In this document: piece after piece, positions 44,683-54,067 of the stretch
Layout: every line of letters begins with the position of its first letter
Numbering within the stretch: the first letter of the stretch is position 1
Source of the DNA: Paraglaciecola sp030730205
GTDB taxonomy: Bacteria > Pseudomonadota > Gammaproteobacteria > Enterobacterales > Alteromonadaceae
Direction: 5' to 3'
Length of the DNA stretch: 64,000 nt
NCBI RefSeq assembly: GCF_052119645.1
Contig: NZ_JBGQOM010000004.1
Span: forward strand, 62,001-126,000
Program-made: the position numbers and the translations under genes
The notes under the pieces: model-generated
What the model was told of the DNA's origin: nothing
Seen by the model: only the letters and a program-made list of their open reading frames with translations
The model's database searches: none

Positions 44683-47491
44683 TCGTTTTTTTCGTTCCAA
44701 ACATCTCGATCCAAATCCACACGTTCGCATCAAAGCCATTGAAAAGTTAAACAGTGAGCTTTCTGCTGAAAAATCGGTTTTACACGAATTGGCGTTTAAC
44801 GATCCTGATGCTGGAGTCAGTTTGGCTGCTTTGCAAAAGTTAGATAGTTTTACCTTGTGGTATAAAATGTCTGAGATAAGTAAAGACGAAAGGGTACTTA
44901 AAAAATCACAGCAAATTGTTGAACAAAGCCTGTTTGATCCTACCAATACCCGCTTAAATGAACAAGACAAGCTCAGTTTTGTGCGTCAATGCAAAGACGT
45001 AAAGTTGCTAGAAAAGTTGGTTTTTTTACCTTGGGTGCAATCGGATACACGCTTAGCTGAAACATTACTCACCAAAATATCAAAGCCTGTAGTGCTTGAA
45101 AAGATCATATTAGAATCCAGCAATGACGAGTTGCAAAACCGTTTAATGGATAAATTAAGCGATGAAGCAACTAGCCGAAAATTGCTAGCAAAAGTCATTA
45201 AAAAAGGTCGCGCTGAGGCAGTCAACCAAAAAGCTCGTGACATACTGCAAAAATGGGATTTGCAACAACAGTTGCCCATCAGTATTGAAAAAGACACGAC
45301 AATGTTGCTCTCTCGCTTACTTGCCTTAAAAGAACAGACTGATTTACGTATTATCACGGTACAGCAAGAATTATTAACGGCTCAATATGCTGAGCTTTGT
45401 GAACAGTTTTCTTGTTTGGCCGAAAGCAAAAAACGAGAATTTGAACAAAAATTTAGTGAAATAAGCCAGCGTGTAAACAACACGATTGAGCTGCTCAAAC
45501 CTCAATGGCAAGAAGAGCAAGCTGCCCAGTTACTCAGCAAAAACATCAATGATCTCCAGTCAAGGAGTCGCGAAGTCCTTGATGCAGCCAATGCTTTATT
45601 ACGTGAGCACATGCTTGAGATAACAAATGACCAGGTTGAGTCGACTACTGAAGAATTAAATCACTTGTACGACAGTGTGAAACAAACACTAAGGTCGCTG
45701 CAGGCTGACAAATCTGTAGAAAAAAGGCGTTTAGAGCTGATCATCGAGCAAATAATTCAGTGTCAAGAAAGCTTGGCAAATTTGCCTGGTTTCATGTTGT
45801 GTTTAGGTCACAGCCAAGAATTATTGCAGCAGTTTAGTGCTTTAAAATTGCCGGATGATGTCAGTCAAATTGATGCCGCAGAGCAATATTTGAGAGAAGT
45901 AAAACACCAGTGGCGTGAAATTACGCAGCGTTTTAATAAAAACCTACCTGCTGAATTGCTTTCGGCTTGGCAACAAGTTGTGCATGATTGGCAAGACGCA
46001 ATTAAAAACCTGAGCGAGCAAGTTAACCAAGAGGTTGCACGTTGCCGAAATAAGTATCGCGCGATAGAAGGTTTGATCAATCAAGGGCGTTTTCGTCTTG
46101 CTATTGATGTGTATAGCAAAGTGCTGGTTTGGTATGAAAAACTACCTGAAAAACAACAAGATAAACTGAATAAATTACATTCGCAGATAAAACAGCAAAT
46201 TGAAAATTTAAAAGATTGGCAAGAGTATATAGCTGCACCCAGAAAGCCAGCCTTACTTAGTGAAGCTGAGCAGCTGGTACTTGCACCGCTAAGCGATATT
46301 GAAGAGCAAGCAAAAGCTATTAAAGTGCTTCGTCAGCAATGGAATAGTTTAGGTGTGATTGATTCAGAATCGGATGCAGCACTGAACGTTGCCTTTGATG
46401 AAACCTTAGAAAAAGCGTTTGCGCCTTGCCGAGCTCATTATGAGCAGCAACAACTATTGCGAGCTCAAAATCTGCAAGACAAAAACGCTATTTTGCTTGA
46501 GTTAGGGCAGTTGAATGAATCCACAGGTGAGTTGAGCCAATTGTCTAAACAACTGACTACTTTGCAGCAGAAATGGCGCAAAACCGGCGAAGTTGAGTTT
46601 AGTTTACGCAATGATCTGTATGCTAAATTTCAAAGCGCGATATTACCCCTAAAAGAAAAAGTGTCTGCTTTTTATCAAAGCAATGCAGAGCAAAAAGGAG
46701 TCTTAGTTAAAAAGGCTCAGCAGTGCCTTGAAATTACACCAATTGAAGACGGCATTAACCAGATTAAGTTACTTCAGCAGCAGTGGAAGTCTATTCAGCA
46801 CGCAGGTAAAAAAGCAGAAGCTGTGTTATGGCCCGCTTTCAAAGAAGCTTGTGACAAAGTATTTGCGTTACGTAATGCCCAATTTGAGCAGCAAAAGTCA
46901 CAGCAAATTCAGCAAATAGTGAGCCTCAAAGAAAAGCTCGCTGCTATGCAACGTGCAGTCGAACAGGCGCAAAATAAAGCAGAGTTTGAGCAAGCCAGTG
47001 CGTTAAAAGCAGACATTACTGACCTATTAACTTCAGTAGCTAGTAAAGAGCGCCATGCCTTGGAGCGCCAACTACAAGGCCTAGAACAGCAGATTTCACA
47101 AGGCATAGCGAAGCAAGAATCAAGCTTGGTTCAGCGCCAATATGTGTCTGTCTTTAAGGTGATGTCGAAGTGGCAAACACCAGATGAATTGCCAGCTGAA
47201 CATGAGGAGTTGTCAAATACTTGGCAGGCAGCATTTAATCAGTCAGCACAGGGCCCGATGCTCACACGTCACGAGCTAACGGTGATGTTAGAAATTCTTA
47301 AAGAGCAGGCTTCCCCTAACGTGGACAATGCGTTAAGACAACATCTTCAATTGCAATTAATGGCTAAGAAATTACAAGATGGCGACCTAGAGCAAGCAGA
47401 TGATTTACTTAAAAAATGGATCAGTTTAGGTCCTTTAACGACCAACGAGCAGAGTTACTTTGAGCGGGTTCAATCTTTATTCATCTATTAA
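44672..47491 (+). CDS. DUF349 repeat protein, 939 residues
   Basis: Large, soluble, mostly helical protein. After an N-terminal HEAT-like region (about 1-180; NPHVRIKAIEKLNSELS, SDEATSRKLLAKVIKK) come several helical DUF349 units marked by LRQQWNSLGVIDSE, LQQKWRKTGEVEFS and LLQQQWKSIQHAGK (about 550-740), each followed by a long coiled coil. No catalytic motif is visible. DUF349 proteins in Gammaproteobacteria have no settled function. ATG start lies in the end of yeaC. Confidence 0.85.
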   Translation: MIFNRFFRSKHLDPNPHVRIKAIEKLNSELSAEKSVLHELAFNDPDAGVSLAALQKLDSFTLWYKMSEISKDERVLKKSQQIVEQSLFDPTNTRLNEQDKLSFVRQCKDVKLLEKLVFLPWVQSDTRLAETLLTKISKPVVLEKIILESSNDELQNRLMDKLSDEATSRKLLAKVIKKGRAEAVNQKARDILQKWDLQQQLPISIEKDTTMLLSRLLALKEQTDLRIITVQQELLTAQYAELCEQFSCLAESKKREFEQKFSEISQRVNNTIELLKPQWQEEQAAQLLSKNINDLQSRSREVLDAANALLREHMLEITNDQVESTTEELNHLYDSVKQTLRSLQADKSVEKRRLELIIEQIIQCQESLANLPGFMLCLGHSQELLQQFSALKLPDDVSQIDAAEQYLREVKHQWREITQRFNKNLPAELLSAWQQVVHDWQDAIKNLSEQVNQEVARCRNKYRAIEGLINQGRFRLAIDVYSKVLVWYEKLPEKQQDKLNKLHSQIKQQIENLKDWQEYIAAPRKPALLSEAEQLVLAPLSDIEEQAKAIKVLRQQWNSLGVIDSESDAALNVAFDETLEKAFAPCRAHYEQQQLLRAQNLQDKNAILLELGQLNESTGELSQLSKQLTTLQQKWRKTGEVEFSLRNDLYAKFQSAILPLKEKVSAFYQSNAEQKGVLVKKAQQCLEITPIEDGINQIKLLQQQWKSIQHAGKKAEAVLWPAFKEACDKVFALRNAQFEQQKSQQIQQIVSLKEKLAAMQRAVEQAQNKAEFEQASALKADITDLLTSVASKERHALERQLQGLEQQISQGIAKQESSLVQRQYVSVFKVMSKWQTPDELPAEHEELSNTWQAAFNQSAQGPMLTRHELTVMLEILKEQASPNVDNALRQHLQLQLMAKKLQDGDLEQADDLLKKWISLGPLTTNEQSYFERVQSLFIY

Positions 47492-47556
47492 GGCGCCAGA
47501 GAGTCAAATGGTAAACTTAGTGTTATTTACAGTATGTCACGATAATCAGGGCAAAA

Positions 47557-48294
47557 ATGAGTCAGTCAGACGCAATACGCCTCAATAAATTTATCAGCGA
47601 TTCGGGTTTTTGCTCCCGTCGTGAAGCAGATAAATTAATTGAAGCGGGGCAGGTTACGATAAACGGTTCAACACCTGAACTAGGCACCAAAGTCCTACCA
47701 GGCGACGAAGTGCGAGTACAGGGGCAGTTGGTCTCAGCGAGTGCCAGGAATAAGTCAGATAGGGTTTATATTGCTTATCACAAACCGGTAGGGATAACCT
47801 GCACCACGGAGCGTCATATTAACGGCAATATTATCGATGCAATTGGACACAGCGAGAGAATTTTTCCAATTGGTCGCTTAGATAAACCTTCCGAAGGTTT
47901 GATTTTTTTGACCAGCGATGGTGACATCGTTAATAAAATTTTACGCGCCGAAAATGCCCATGACAAAGAGTATGTGGTTACGGTAAATCGACCATTAACA
48001 GAGCACTTTATCAATAAAATGGCCAAAGGCATTCCAATTTTGGATACCATCACAAAACCTTGTACGGTTAAAATGCAGAGTAAGATGGTGTTTACGATTG
48101 TGCTAACACAGGGGCTGAATCGACAAATAAGACGAATGTGTGAATATCTTGGTTATGAGGTAGTCAAGTTAAAACGCACACGGATAATGTCAATAAGACT
48201 CGCCGGGCTAAAAGCGGGACAGTGGCGAGATTTAACTGGCGATGAAGTTGAAAATCTGCAAGCGGCTGTGATGAATTCGTCTAAAACGGCATAA
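47557..48294 (+). CDS. rluF: 23S rRNA pseudouridine(2604) synthase
   Basis: RsuA/RluB/E/F-type pseudouridine synthase. An S4 RNA-binding domain (about residues 8-60; RLNKFISDSGFCSRREADKLI) precedes a catalytic domain with the nucleophile Asp in FPIGRLDKPSEGLIFLTSDGD and the RluF-like NKILRAENAHDKEYVVTV. The C-terminal QGLNRQIRRMCEYLGYEVVKLKRTRI is typical. 245 residues, shorter than E. coli RluF (290), lacking its C-terminal tail. Confidence 0.88.
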   Translation: MSQSDAIRLNKFISDSGFCSRREADKLIEAGQVTINGSTPELGTKVLPGDEVRVQGQLVSASARNKSDRVYIAYHKPVGITCTTERHINGNIIDAIGHSERIFPIGRLDKPSEGLIFLTSDGDIVNKILRAENAHDKEYVVTVNRPLTEHFINKMAKGIPILDTITKPCTVKMQSKMVFTIVLTQGLNRQIRRMCEYLGYEVVKLKRTRIMSIRLAGLKAGQWRDLTGDEVENLQAAVMNSSKTA

Positions 48295-48311
48295 CTTGTT
48301 TTGTTGCTTCT

Positions 48312-48349
48312 ACTAGCCTGTTGATCTTATTTTAAATTAACAGGCTAGT
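48312..48349. repeat. Inverted repeat between convergent rluF and SLC13 genes
   Basis: ACTAGCCTGTT (48312-48322) and AACAGGCTAGT (48339-48349) form a perfect 11-bp stem with an AT-rich 16-nt loop. No T run follows on either side, so it is a weak terminator or an mRNA-protecting hairpin. Confidence 0.5.
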
Positions 48350-48408
48350 AATACAGTTGTTAAGCGCCGATTTTCGTTTTTACCTCCTTGTTGATTGCCA
48401 CTAGCGGT

Positions 48409-50136
48409 TTAGAGCGGGTAGGTTAATTTCAACAAGACAAGTACAATCGCAGAATAACAAATGGAAACAGGTAGACCCATTTTCACAAAGTGCTTTAATT
48501 TATAGTTTACTGCACTGAACACCAATAAATTAGTTTGATAGCCGTAGGGCGATATAAAACTGGCACTGGCAGCGAAAGCCACGGCTAAAGCAAATGGCAT
48601 AAGATCAACATTAAGGACTTGAGCCAAACCGTAGGCAAAAGGAAACATCAGGGCCGCTGCTGCATTATTGGTGACCACTTCCGTTAATAATAGTGTCAGT
48701 AGGTAAACACCAACTAACGCCGTAAATGGACTTACATTCGTCATTACAGGTGCTAACACTTCGGTAAGTGAATCTATAACACCGGTATTTTCTAAGCCAG
48801 TGGCAAGGCTCAGAGCGCCTACTATCACTAAAATAAGATTGATTGGTAAGTTATTCTTCACTTCATTGGTATTAGTTACACCTGAAACAACTAACAGCGC
48901 GAGAAAAAACACCAACCCCGTTGCTAAAGACAATACCGACGTAGCCGCTAATGCGACAACGGTTAAAAAACCGCCTAGGGTAATGCGCTCTTGCCAGGGA
49001 GTGAGTTTGGCCGGCATTTTTTTCTCAGACAAGATGAAAAAGTTTTTAGCAAGATTATGCCGTTTATTAAAGTCAGGGCCGGTGGCTAATAACAAAAAAT
49101 CACCCGCTTGCAGTTTGATTTCACCTAACTTGCCAGAAAGAGATTCGCCATCTCGTCTAATCGCCACCACGGCTGCATCAAATAAAGCCCTAAAGCCAAT
49201 GGCTTTTAAGCTATAACCAATGACTTGTGCTCTGTTGGAAATAATGACTTCGGTTAAATTGTCACGCAACAAGCCATTTGATTCTGCAAATAAATGCAAA
49301 CCTTTGATATGGCTTAAGTTACCGACATTTTGCACATTGCCTGAAAATATCAATTTGTCATTAGCTTGAATAATAAGGTCAGGGGAAACGGGGGATATAA
49401 GGTTTTTTTCACGAATTATTTCTACTAAAAAGAGTTCAGGTAGGTTTCTTAAATGATTCTCCTCAACACTTTTACCCACCAGTTCTGAATCCACAGCCAC
49501 CTTTGCTTCAATAAAATAGTGATTGTATTTATTACTCTTATTTTCGATGTCGGGTAGCCATGAAGACATGATAAAAATCAGCAATCCACAGCTTAAGCCT
49601 GCAATCATGCCATAAAGGGTAAAATCCCAAAATTTAAACCCCTCGTGACCATGCTCAATAAGAAAGCTATCTACAATTAAGTTTGTTGAGGTGCCAATCA
49701 AAGTTACGGTACCACCTAATATCGCGATGTAAGATAAGGGGATGAGCAACTTAGAAGATGAATGATGTTGGTTTTGTTTCACTGGGCCAATCAAACTTGC
49801 CACTACGGCGGTGTTATTTAACAAGGCGGAAGAAAAAAAGGTTAAACCAAATAGACGCCAATAACTTTGAGTGTAATTAGCAGTTATTAGTGTCCGACCT
49901 AATCGTTTGATTAGTGAGGTTTTATCGACCGCGTTACTGACCAATAACAACAGTATCAGCGTCATTAATCCTTGGTTAGTTAAATTATTAATGACTTGAT
50001 TTAAATTGAGCTGCTGTCCAACAATTAAGGCCAACATGGAAGCGGCAAAAATAGAAGAAGGGCGCTTATCGGTGAAGATAAGCGCCATGATAGTACTGGC
50101 AAAAATGGCTATTACCAGATATTGATTAAAGTCCAT
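48409..50136 (-). CDS. SLC13/DASS-family permease with RCK_C domains, probable sulfate importer
   Basis: 575 residues. Two blocks of membrane helices (about 5-190 and 385-575) surround a soluble central part (about 200-370) with two TrkA_C/RCK_C-like domains (KSVEENHLRNLPELFLVEIIRE, GYSLKAIGFRALFDAAVVAIRR). The C-terminal motif SASFISPYGYQTNLLV resembles the sodium/anion symporter signature. It closes the cysD-cysC-cysQ-cysN operon (14 bp after cysN), so sulfate is the likely substrate, as in Shewanella relatives. Transport itself is inferred. Confidence 0.85.
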   Translation of the reverse strand: MDFNQYLVIAIFASTIMALIFTDKRPSSIFAASMLALIVGQQLNLNQVINNLTNQGLMTLILLLLVSNAVDKTSLIKRLGRTLITANYTQSYWRLFGLTFFSSALLNNTAVVASLIGPVKQNQHHSSSKLLIPLSYIAILGGTVTLIGTSTNLIVDSFLIEHGHEGFKFWDFTLYGMIAGLSCGLLIFIMSSWLPDIENKSNKYNHYFIEAKVAVDSELVGKSVEENHLRNLPELFLVEIIREKNLISPVSPDLIIQANDKLIFSGNVQNVGNLSHIKGLHLFAESNGLLRDNLTEVIISNRAQVIGYSLKAIGFRALFDAAVVAIRRDGESLSGKLGEIKLQAGDFLLLATGPDFNKRHNLAKNFFILSEKKMPAKLTPWQERITLGGFLTVVALAATSVLSLATGLVFFLALLVVSGVTNTNEVKNNLPINLILVIVGALSLATGLENTGVIDSLTEVLAPVMTNVSPFTALVGVYLLTLLLTEVVTNNAAAALMFPFAYGLAQVLNVDLMPFALAVAFAASASFISPYGYQTNLLVFSAVNYKLKHFVKMGLPVSICYSAIVLVLLKLTYPL

Positions 50137-50150
50137 ATAATCCCGAAAGG

Positions 50151-51569
50151 TTAGACTAGTTTACTGATATCAGTGGCATTCCAATGTGGAAAATGTTTTC
50201 TGACCAAGGCATTAAATTCTAATTCAAATTCAGAATAGTGCTTATCTGAGCTTGTGCTTGCGTCTTTTGCCACATCCAGGATCATGCCTGCACCCACAGT
50301 ACCATTGGTTAAACGATCAATAATAATAAACGCCCCGGTAGAACGGTTTTTCGTGTAAGCGTCACATGCCACAGGCTGAGTCAGTTTTATGGTACCCACA
50401 GCTATCTCGTTTAGATTAAGCCTGATTGCGGGCTTGTGCTCTAAAGAGTTTACGTCGATTTGGTACTCGATGTCAGTCACACTACCGGGTACAAACTTAG
50501 TGGCAAATTTAAAACCATATTGTTTATTAGGCATCATAGGCTCTTCAGCCATCCACACTAAGTTTGTGACAAAGGTACTGCCTTGCAGCGGCAAATTATC
50601 AGATTTCACAATCATATCGCCACGAGAAATATCAATTTCGTCTTCTAACGTTAGAGTCGTGGTAAGTGGTGTATGTGCACTTTGTTGTTCACCTTCATAA
50701 TTGACGATGGATTTAACGGTTGATTGTTTACCTGAAGGAAGCGCGGTTATTTTATCACCCACGGAAATTTGACCGGATACTACCGTACCTGCGAAACCTC
50801 TAAAATTAAGGTTTGGACGGTTGACATATTGCACCGGAAAACGAAAATCATCTACGTTAAGATCGTGTGCAACTTTAATGTTTTCTAACATCGTCATCAG
50901 GGTTTCACCTTTATACCACGGTGTTTTTTCACTAACGTTTACCACGTTATCACCATCTAATGCAGATAAGGCAATAAATTGAATGTCTGGAATGCTTAGC
51001 TGTTTAGAGAACGTTAAATAATCCGCTTTAATCTTTTCGTACACACTTTCACTATAATCCATCAAATCCATTTTGTTGACGGCAACAATGACGTGCTTGA
51101 TGCCTAACAAAGAGACGAGGAAAGAATGGCGACGAGTTTGGGTTTTAACTCCAGCACGCGCATCTACAAGAATAATGGCGAGATCACAGTTTGACGCGCC
51201 GGTCACCATGTTTCGAGTATATTGTTCGTGTCCAGGGGTATCAGCAATAATAAACTTTCGTTTGTCAGTAGAAAAATACCGATAAGCAACATCGATGGTA
51301 ATACCTTGCTCTCTTTCAGACTGTAAACCGTCAACTAATAAGGCTAAGTCTACTTTGTCACCTGTTGTGCCACTTTTTTTACTGTCTTTCGTAATAGCGG
51401 CTAGTTGATCCTCAAAAATCATTTTTGAGTCATGCAACAATCGACCGATTAATGTACTTTTTCCATCATCAACACTGCCGCACGTTAAAAAACGCAGCAT
51501 ATCTTTCTTTTCGTGCTGATCTAAATAACCCAATATGTCGGATTGAAGTAAGGTGTTTTCGCTATTCAT
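50151..51569 (-). CDS. cysN: Sulfate adenylyltransferase subunit 1 (GTPase)
   Basis: Elongation-factor-like GTPase of ATP sulfurylase; its GTP hydrolysis drives APS synthesis by CysD. G1 GSVDDGKST (about residues 31-39), G3 DTPGHEQYTRNM, and G4 NKMD are intact, followed by EF-Tu-like beta domains. 472 residues is normal for CysN without a fused CysC. In this operon CysC is a separate gene. Confidence 0.96.
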   Translation of the reverse strand: MNSENTLLQSDILGYLDQHEKKDMLRFLTCGSVDDGKSTLIGRLLHDSKMIFEDQLAAITKDSKKSGTTGDKVDLALLVDGLQSEREQGITIDVAYRYFSTDKRKFIIADTPGHEQYTRNMVTGASNCDLAIILVDARAGVKTQTRRHSFLVSLLGIKHVIVAVNKMDLMDYSESVYEKIKADYLTFSKQLSIPDIQFIALSALDGDNVVNVSEKTPWYKGETLMTMLENIKVAHDLNVDDFRFPVQYVNRPNLNFRGFAGTVVSGQISVGDKITALPSGKQSTVKSIVNYEGEQQSAHTPLTTTLTLEDEIDISRGDMIVKSDNLPLQGSTFVTNLVWMAEEPMMPNKQYGFKFATKFVPGSVTDIEYQIDVNSLEHKPAIRLNLNEIAVGTIKLTQPVACDAYTKNRSTGAFIIIDRLTNGTVGAGMILDVAKDASTSSDKHYSEFELEFNALVRKHFPHWNATDISKLV

Positions 51570-51572
51570 AAT

Positions 51573-52361
51573 TCAATAACTCACTAAAAAATAAGGGTTT
51601 AAAACGGATTCTTTCTGGTTGTAGCGTAAGGCTTGGGCATCTTTTGATCTAGCAGTGGCCACTGCATTTACCACAGTAACTGTCCCACCAGCGGCTTCCA
51701 CCACGGCTTGAGCTGCTCCAGTATCCCATTCGGACGTCGGGCCTAATCTGGGGTAAAGATGAGCTGCACCTTCTGCCACTAGGCATAATTTCAATGAACT
51801 TCCCATTGCAACTAATTCTGACTCACCGCCCAAGGCTTCAAGAAATTGCTGTATTTCAGGACTTTGATGAGAGCGGCTACCAACAATTAACCACTTTTCA
51901 TTGCCAGAATGGGCTTTGACAGTAATATCTTTCCGAGCCCCGTTTGTTAACTTATACGCCCCTTGGCCAACAACACCCACATAGGTTTGTGCAAGTACAG
52001 GCGCATACACTACGCCAAAGACGGCTTGGCCATTTTTAATGAGTGCAATGTTGACGGTAAACTCACCATTTTTCTTGATGAATTCTTTTGTGCCATCTAA
52101 GGGGTCAACCAACCAATATTCTTGCCATGTACTGCGCTCTGACCAGGGAATATTAGCGGATTCTTCCGACAGGATCGGTAAGTCTGACACCGCTTTAAGA
52201 CCATCTACAATGCAGTGATGCGCGGCTAGATCGGCTTCAGTTAAGGGGCTCTCATCAGACTTTTCGTACACACTGAAATCACGCTGATAAATTTCCATGA
52301 TTTTATCGCCAGCGGCATGACTTATTGCAACAATTTTGTCGACTAATTCACTACTTAGCAT
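51573..52361 (-). CDS. cysQ: 3'(2'),5'-bisphosphate nucleotidase
   Basis: Inositol-monophosphatase-fold enzyme that degrades PAP, the by-product of PAPS reduction. Metal-binding segments: EESAN (about 71-75), WLVDPLDGTKEFIKKNGEFTVNIALI (about 87-112) and the C-terminal SEWDTGAAQAVVEAAGG. ATG 52361 with AAGGA is chosen; an upstream in-frame start at 52430 would lie deep in cysC. 262 residues. Overlaps cysC by 11 bp. Confidence 0.93.
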   Translation of the reverse strand: MLSSELVDKIVAISHAAGDKIMEIYQRDFSVYEKSDESPLTEADLAAHHCIVDGLKAVSDLPILSEESANIPWSERSTWQEYWLVDPLDGTKEFIKKNGEFTVNIALIKNGQAVFGVVYAPVLAQTYVGVVGQGAYKLTNGARKDITVKAHSGNEKWLIVGSRSHQSPEIQQFLEALGGESELVAMGSSLKLCLVAEGAAHLYPRLGPTSEWDTGAAQAVVEAAGGTVTVVNAVATARSKDAQALRYNQKESVLNPYFLVSY

Positions 52362-52956
52362 CAGATAAAAATCCTTTTTCTTGTAACAGCGTGAAAAGTT
52401 GATCAGCTGATTCTTCTGCAGTTTGGCCACTGTAGGCTAATTCAATCTCGGGGCTATCAGGTGCTTCATAGGGAGAACTGATACCCGTAAAGTCTTTGAT
52501 ATCACCTTGACGTGCTTTTTGATACAAACCCTTAGGATCTCGTTTTTCACACTCTTCGATGGGCGTATTAATAAACACTTCAATAAATTCGTTTTCAGCT
52601 AATAAATCGCGACAGTAATCTCTATCTCGCTGAAAGGGCGAGATAAACGCGGTGATAACAATCAGGCCTGAATCGACAAATAATTTTGCGACTTCACTGA
52701 TGCGTCGAATATTTTCAACGCGGTCTTTGTCGCTAAAGCCTAGATCGCCACAAAGACCGTGACGTACATTATCGCCATCAAGTAAATAAGTGTGTTTGTG
52801 GTGCTCCGCTAATTTTTTTTCTAGCAGATTGGCAATAGTTGATTTGCCAGAACCACTTAAACCGGTTAACCAGATGACACATGGTTGTTGATTTTTGGCT
52901 GCTGCACGACGAGATTTGTCTACCTCGTGTTGATGCCAAACAATATTGGTTGCCAT
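52351..52956 (-). CDS. cysC: Adenylylsulfate kinase
   Basis: Phosphorylates APS to PAPS. P-loop WLTGLSGSGKST (about 29-40), the DGDNVRHGLCGDLGFSDKDR segment and NTPIEECEKRDPKGLYQKARQG are typical. 201 residues. It overlaps the cysD stop by TAATG. Confidence 0.96.
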   Translation of the reverse strand: MATNIVWHQHEVDKSRRAAAKNQQPCVIWLTGLSGSGKSTIANLLEKKLAEHHKHTYLLDGDNVRHGLCGDLGFSDKDRVENIRRISEVAKLFVDSGLIVITAFISPFQRDRDYCRDLLAENEFIEVFINTPIEECEKRDPKGLYQKARQGDIKDFTGISSPYEAPDSPEIELAYSGQTAEESADQLFTLLQEKGFLSDAK

Positions 52957-53870
52957 TAGAAATAACCTTCCATTTTTTTCTTTTCCATAGAGCCAGATGA
53001 ATCATGGTCAATAACTCGTCCTTGACGCTCAGAGGTTTTGGTGAGCAGCATTTCTTGAATGACTTCAGGTAGTGTAGCAGCCGTTGATTCCACAGCTCCT
53101 GTTAAAGGATAACAACCTAGTGTTCTGAAACGAACTGAACGCATTTCTGGTTTTTCACCTGGCAGCATGGGCATGCGGTCATCGTCAACCATGATTAGCG
53201 TACCATCACGCTCTACCACTGGACGAGGTTTGGCTAGATACAAAGATGGAATCTCAATGTTTTCAAGGTAAATGTATTGCCAAATATCTAATTCCGTCCA
53301 GTTTGACATAGGGAAAACTCGAATACTTTCGCCCTTGTTAATTTGGGAGTTATAGATGTTCCATAACTCTGGACGCTGATTTTTAGGATCCCAGCGATGG
53401 TTATCATCTCGGAATGAGTACACCCGTTCTTTGGCTCGTGATTTTTCTTCGTCACGACGTGCTCCACCAAAAGCGGCATCAAATTTATATTTATTTAAGG
53501 CTTGTTTTAAACTGGCTGTTTTCATGATGTCTGTGTGTTTGGCACTACCATGCACAAACGGACTGATATTCATGTCTACACCTTCTTGGTTAATGTGAAC
53601 CAACAAGTCGAGATCATGTTTTTCCGCCATTTTATCTCTAAAGGCAATCATTTCGTGGAATTTCCACGTGGTATCAACGTGAAGCAAAGGAAAGGGGATC
53701 TTGCCAGGAGCAAAGGCTTTTCTTGCTAAATGCAACAATACAGAGGAGTCTTTTCCGACAGAGTACAGCATAACGGGATTATCAAATTCAGCTGCGACTT
53801 CGCGGAAAATATGGATACTTTCAGCTTCAAGTTGTTTTAAATGGGTAACATTAGGTATAGCGTTAGGCAT
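52956..53870 (-). CDS. cysD: Sulfate adenylyltransferase subunit 2
   Basis: PAPS-reductase-family nucleotidyl transferase subunit of ATP sulfurylase. The PP-loop YSVGKDSSVLLHLARKAF (about 38-55), FGGARRDEEKSRAKERV and the C-terminal GRVIDHDSSGSMEKKKMEGYF-like end are intact. ATG 53870 (MPNAIPN) is chosen; a GTG at 53882 would add four residues. 304 aa. First gene of the sulfate operon. Confidence 0.96.
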   Translation of the reverse strand: MPNAIPNVTHLKQLEAESIHIFREVAAEFDNPVMLYSVGKDSSVLLHLARKAFAPGKIPFPLLHVDTTWKFHEMIAFRDKMAEKHDLDLLVHINQEGVDMNISPFVHGSAKHTDIMKTASLKQALNKYKFDAAFGGARRDEEKSRAKERVYSFRDDNHRWDPKNQRPELWNIYNSQINKGESIRVFPMSNWTELDIWQYIYLENIEIPSLYLAKPRPVVERDGTLIMVDDDRMPMLPGEKPEMRSVRFRTLGCYPLTGAVESTAATLPEVIQEMLLTKTSERQGRVIDHDSSGSMEKKKMEGYF

Positions 53871-53908
53871 AATGACTCTCACACTGGATTAAGTTATATA
53901 TCAATAAA

Positions 53909-53922
53909 TTCTATGTATAGAA
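53909..53922. promoter_or_regulatory. Dyad upstream of cysD
   Basis: TTCTAT-GT-ATAGAA, a 6-bp inverted repeat 39 bp upstream of the cysD start, overlapping the likely promoter region (TATATA around 53895-53900 on the minus strand). A candidate operator; CysB is the expected regulator but the motif was not matched to it. Confidence 0.35.
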
Positions 53923-54067
53923 CATAACATGAATTAACCGAGAGTGAGTAGACAGATTTATGCTATATTCTTATAAATTAAAGCTTTTCAGATATATGCC
54001 TAATCTATAACAATATTTTTACAATATCGTTGTGTTTAGCGGGCTGCGAAAGGTTCAGATACGTATT

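Noticed and set aside
48409..50136. Potassium uptake (TrkA-like) function for the SLC13 protein
   Set aside because: The RCK_C domains sit inside an SLC13-type anion permease and the gene is in the sulfate operon; anion transport fits better.
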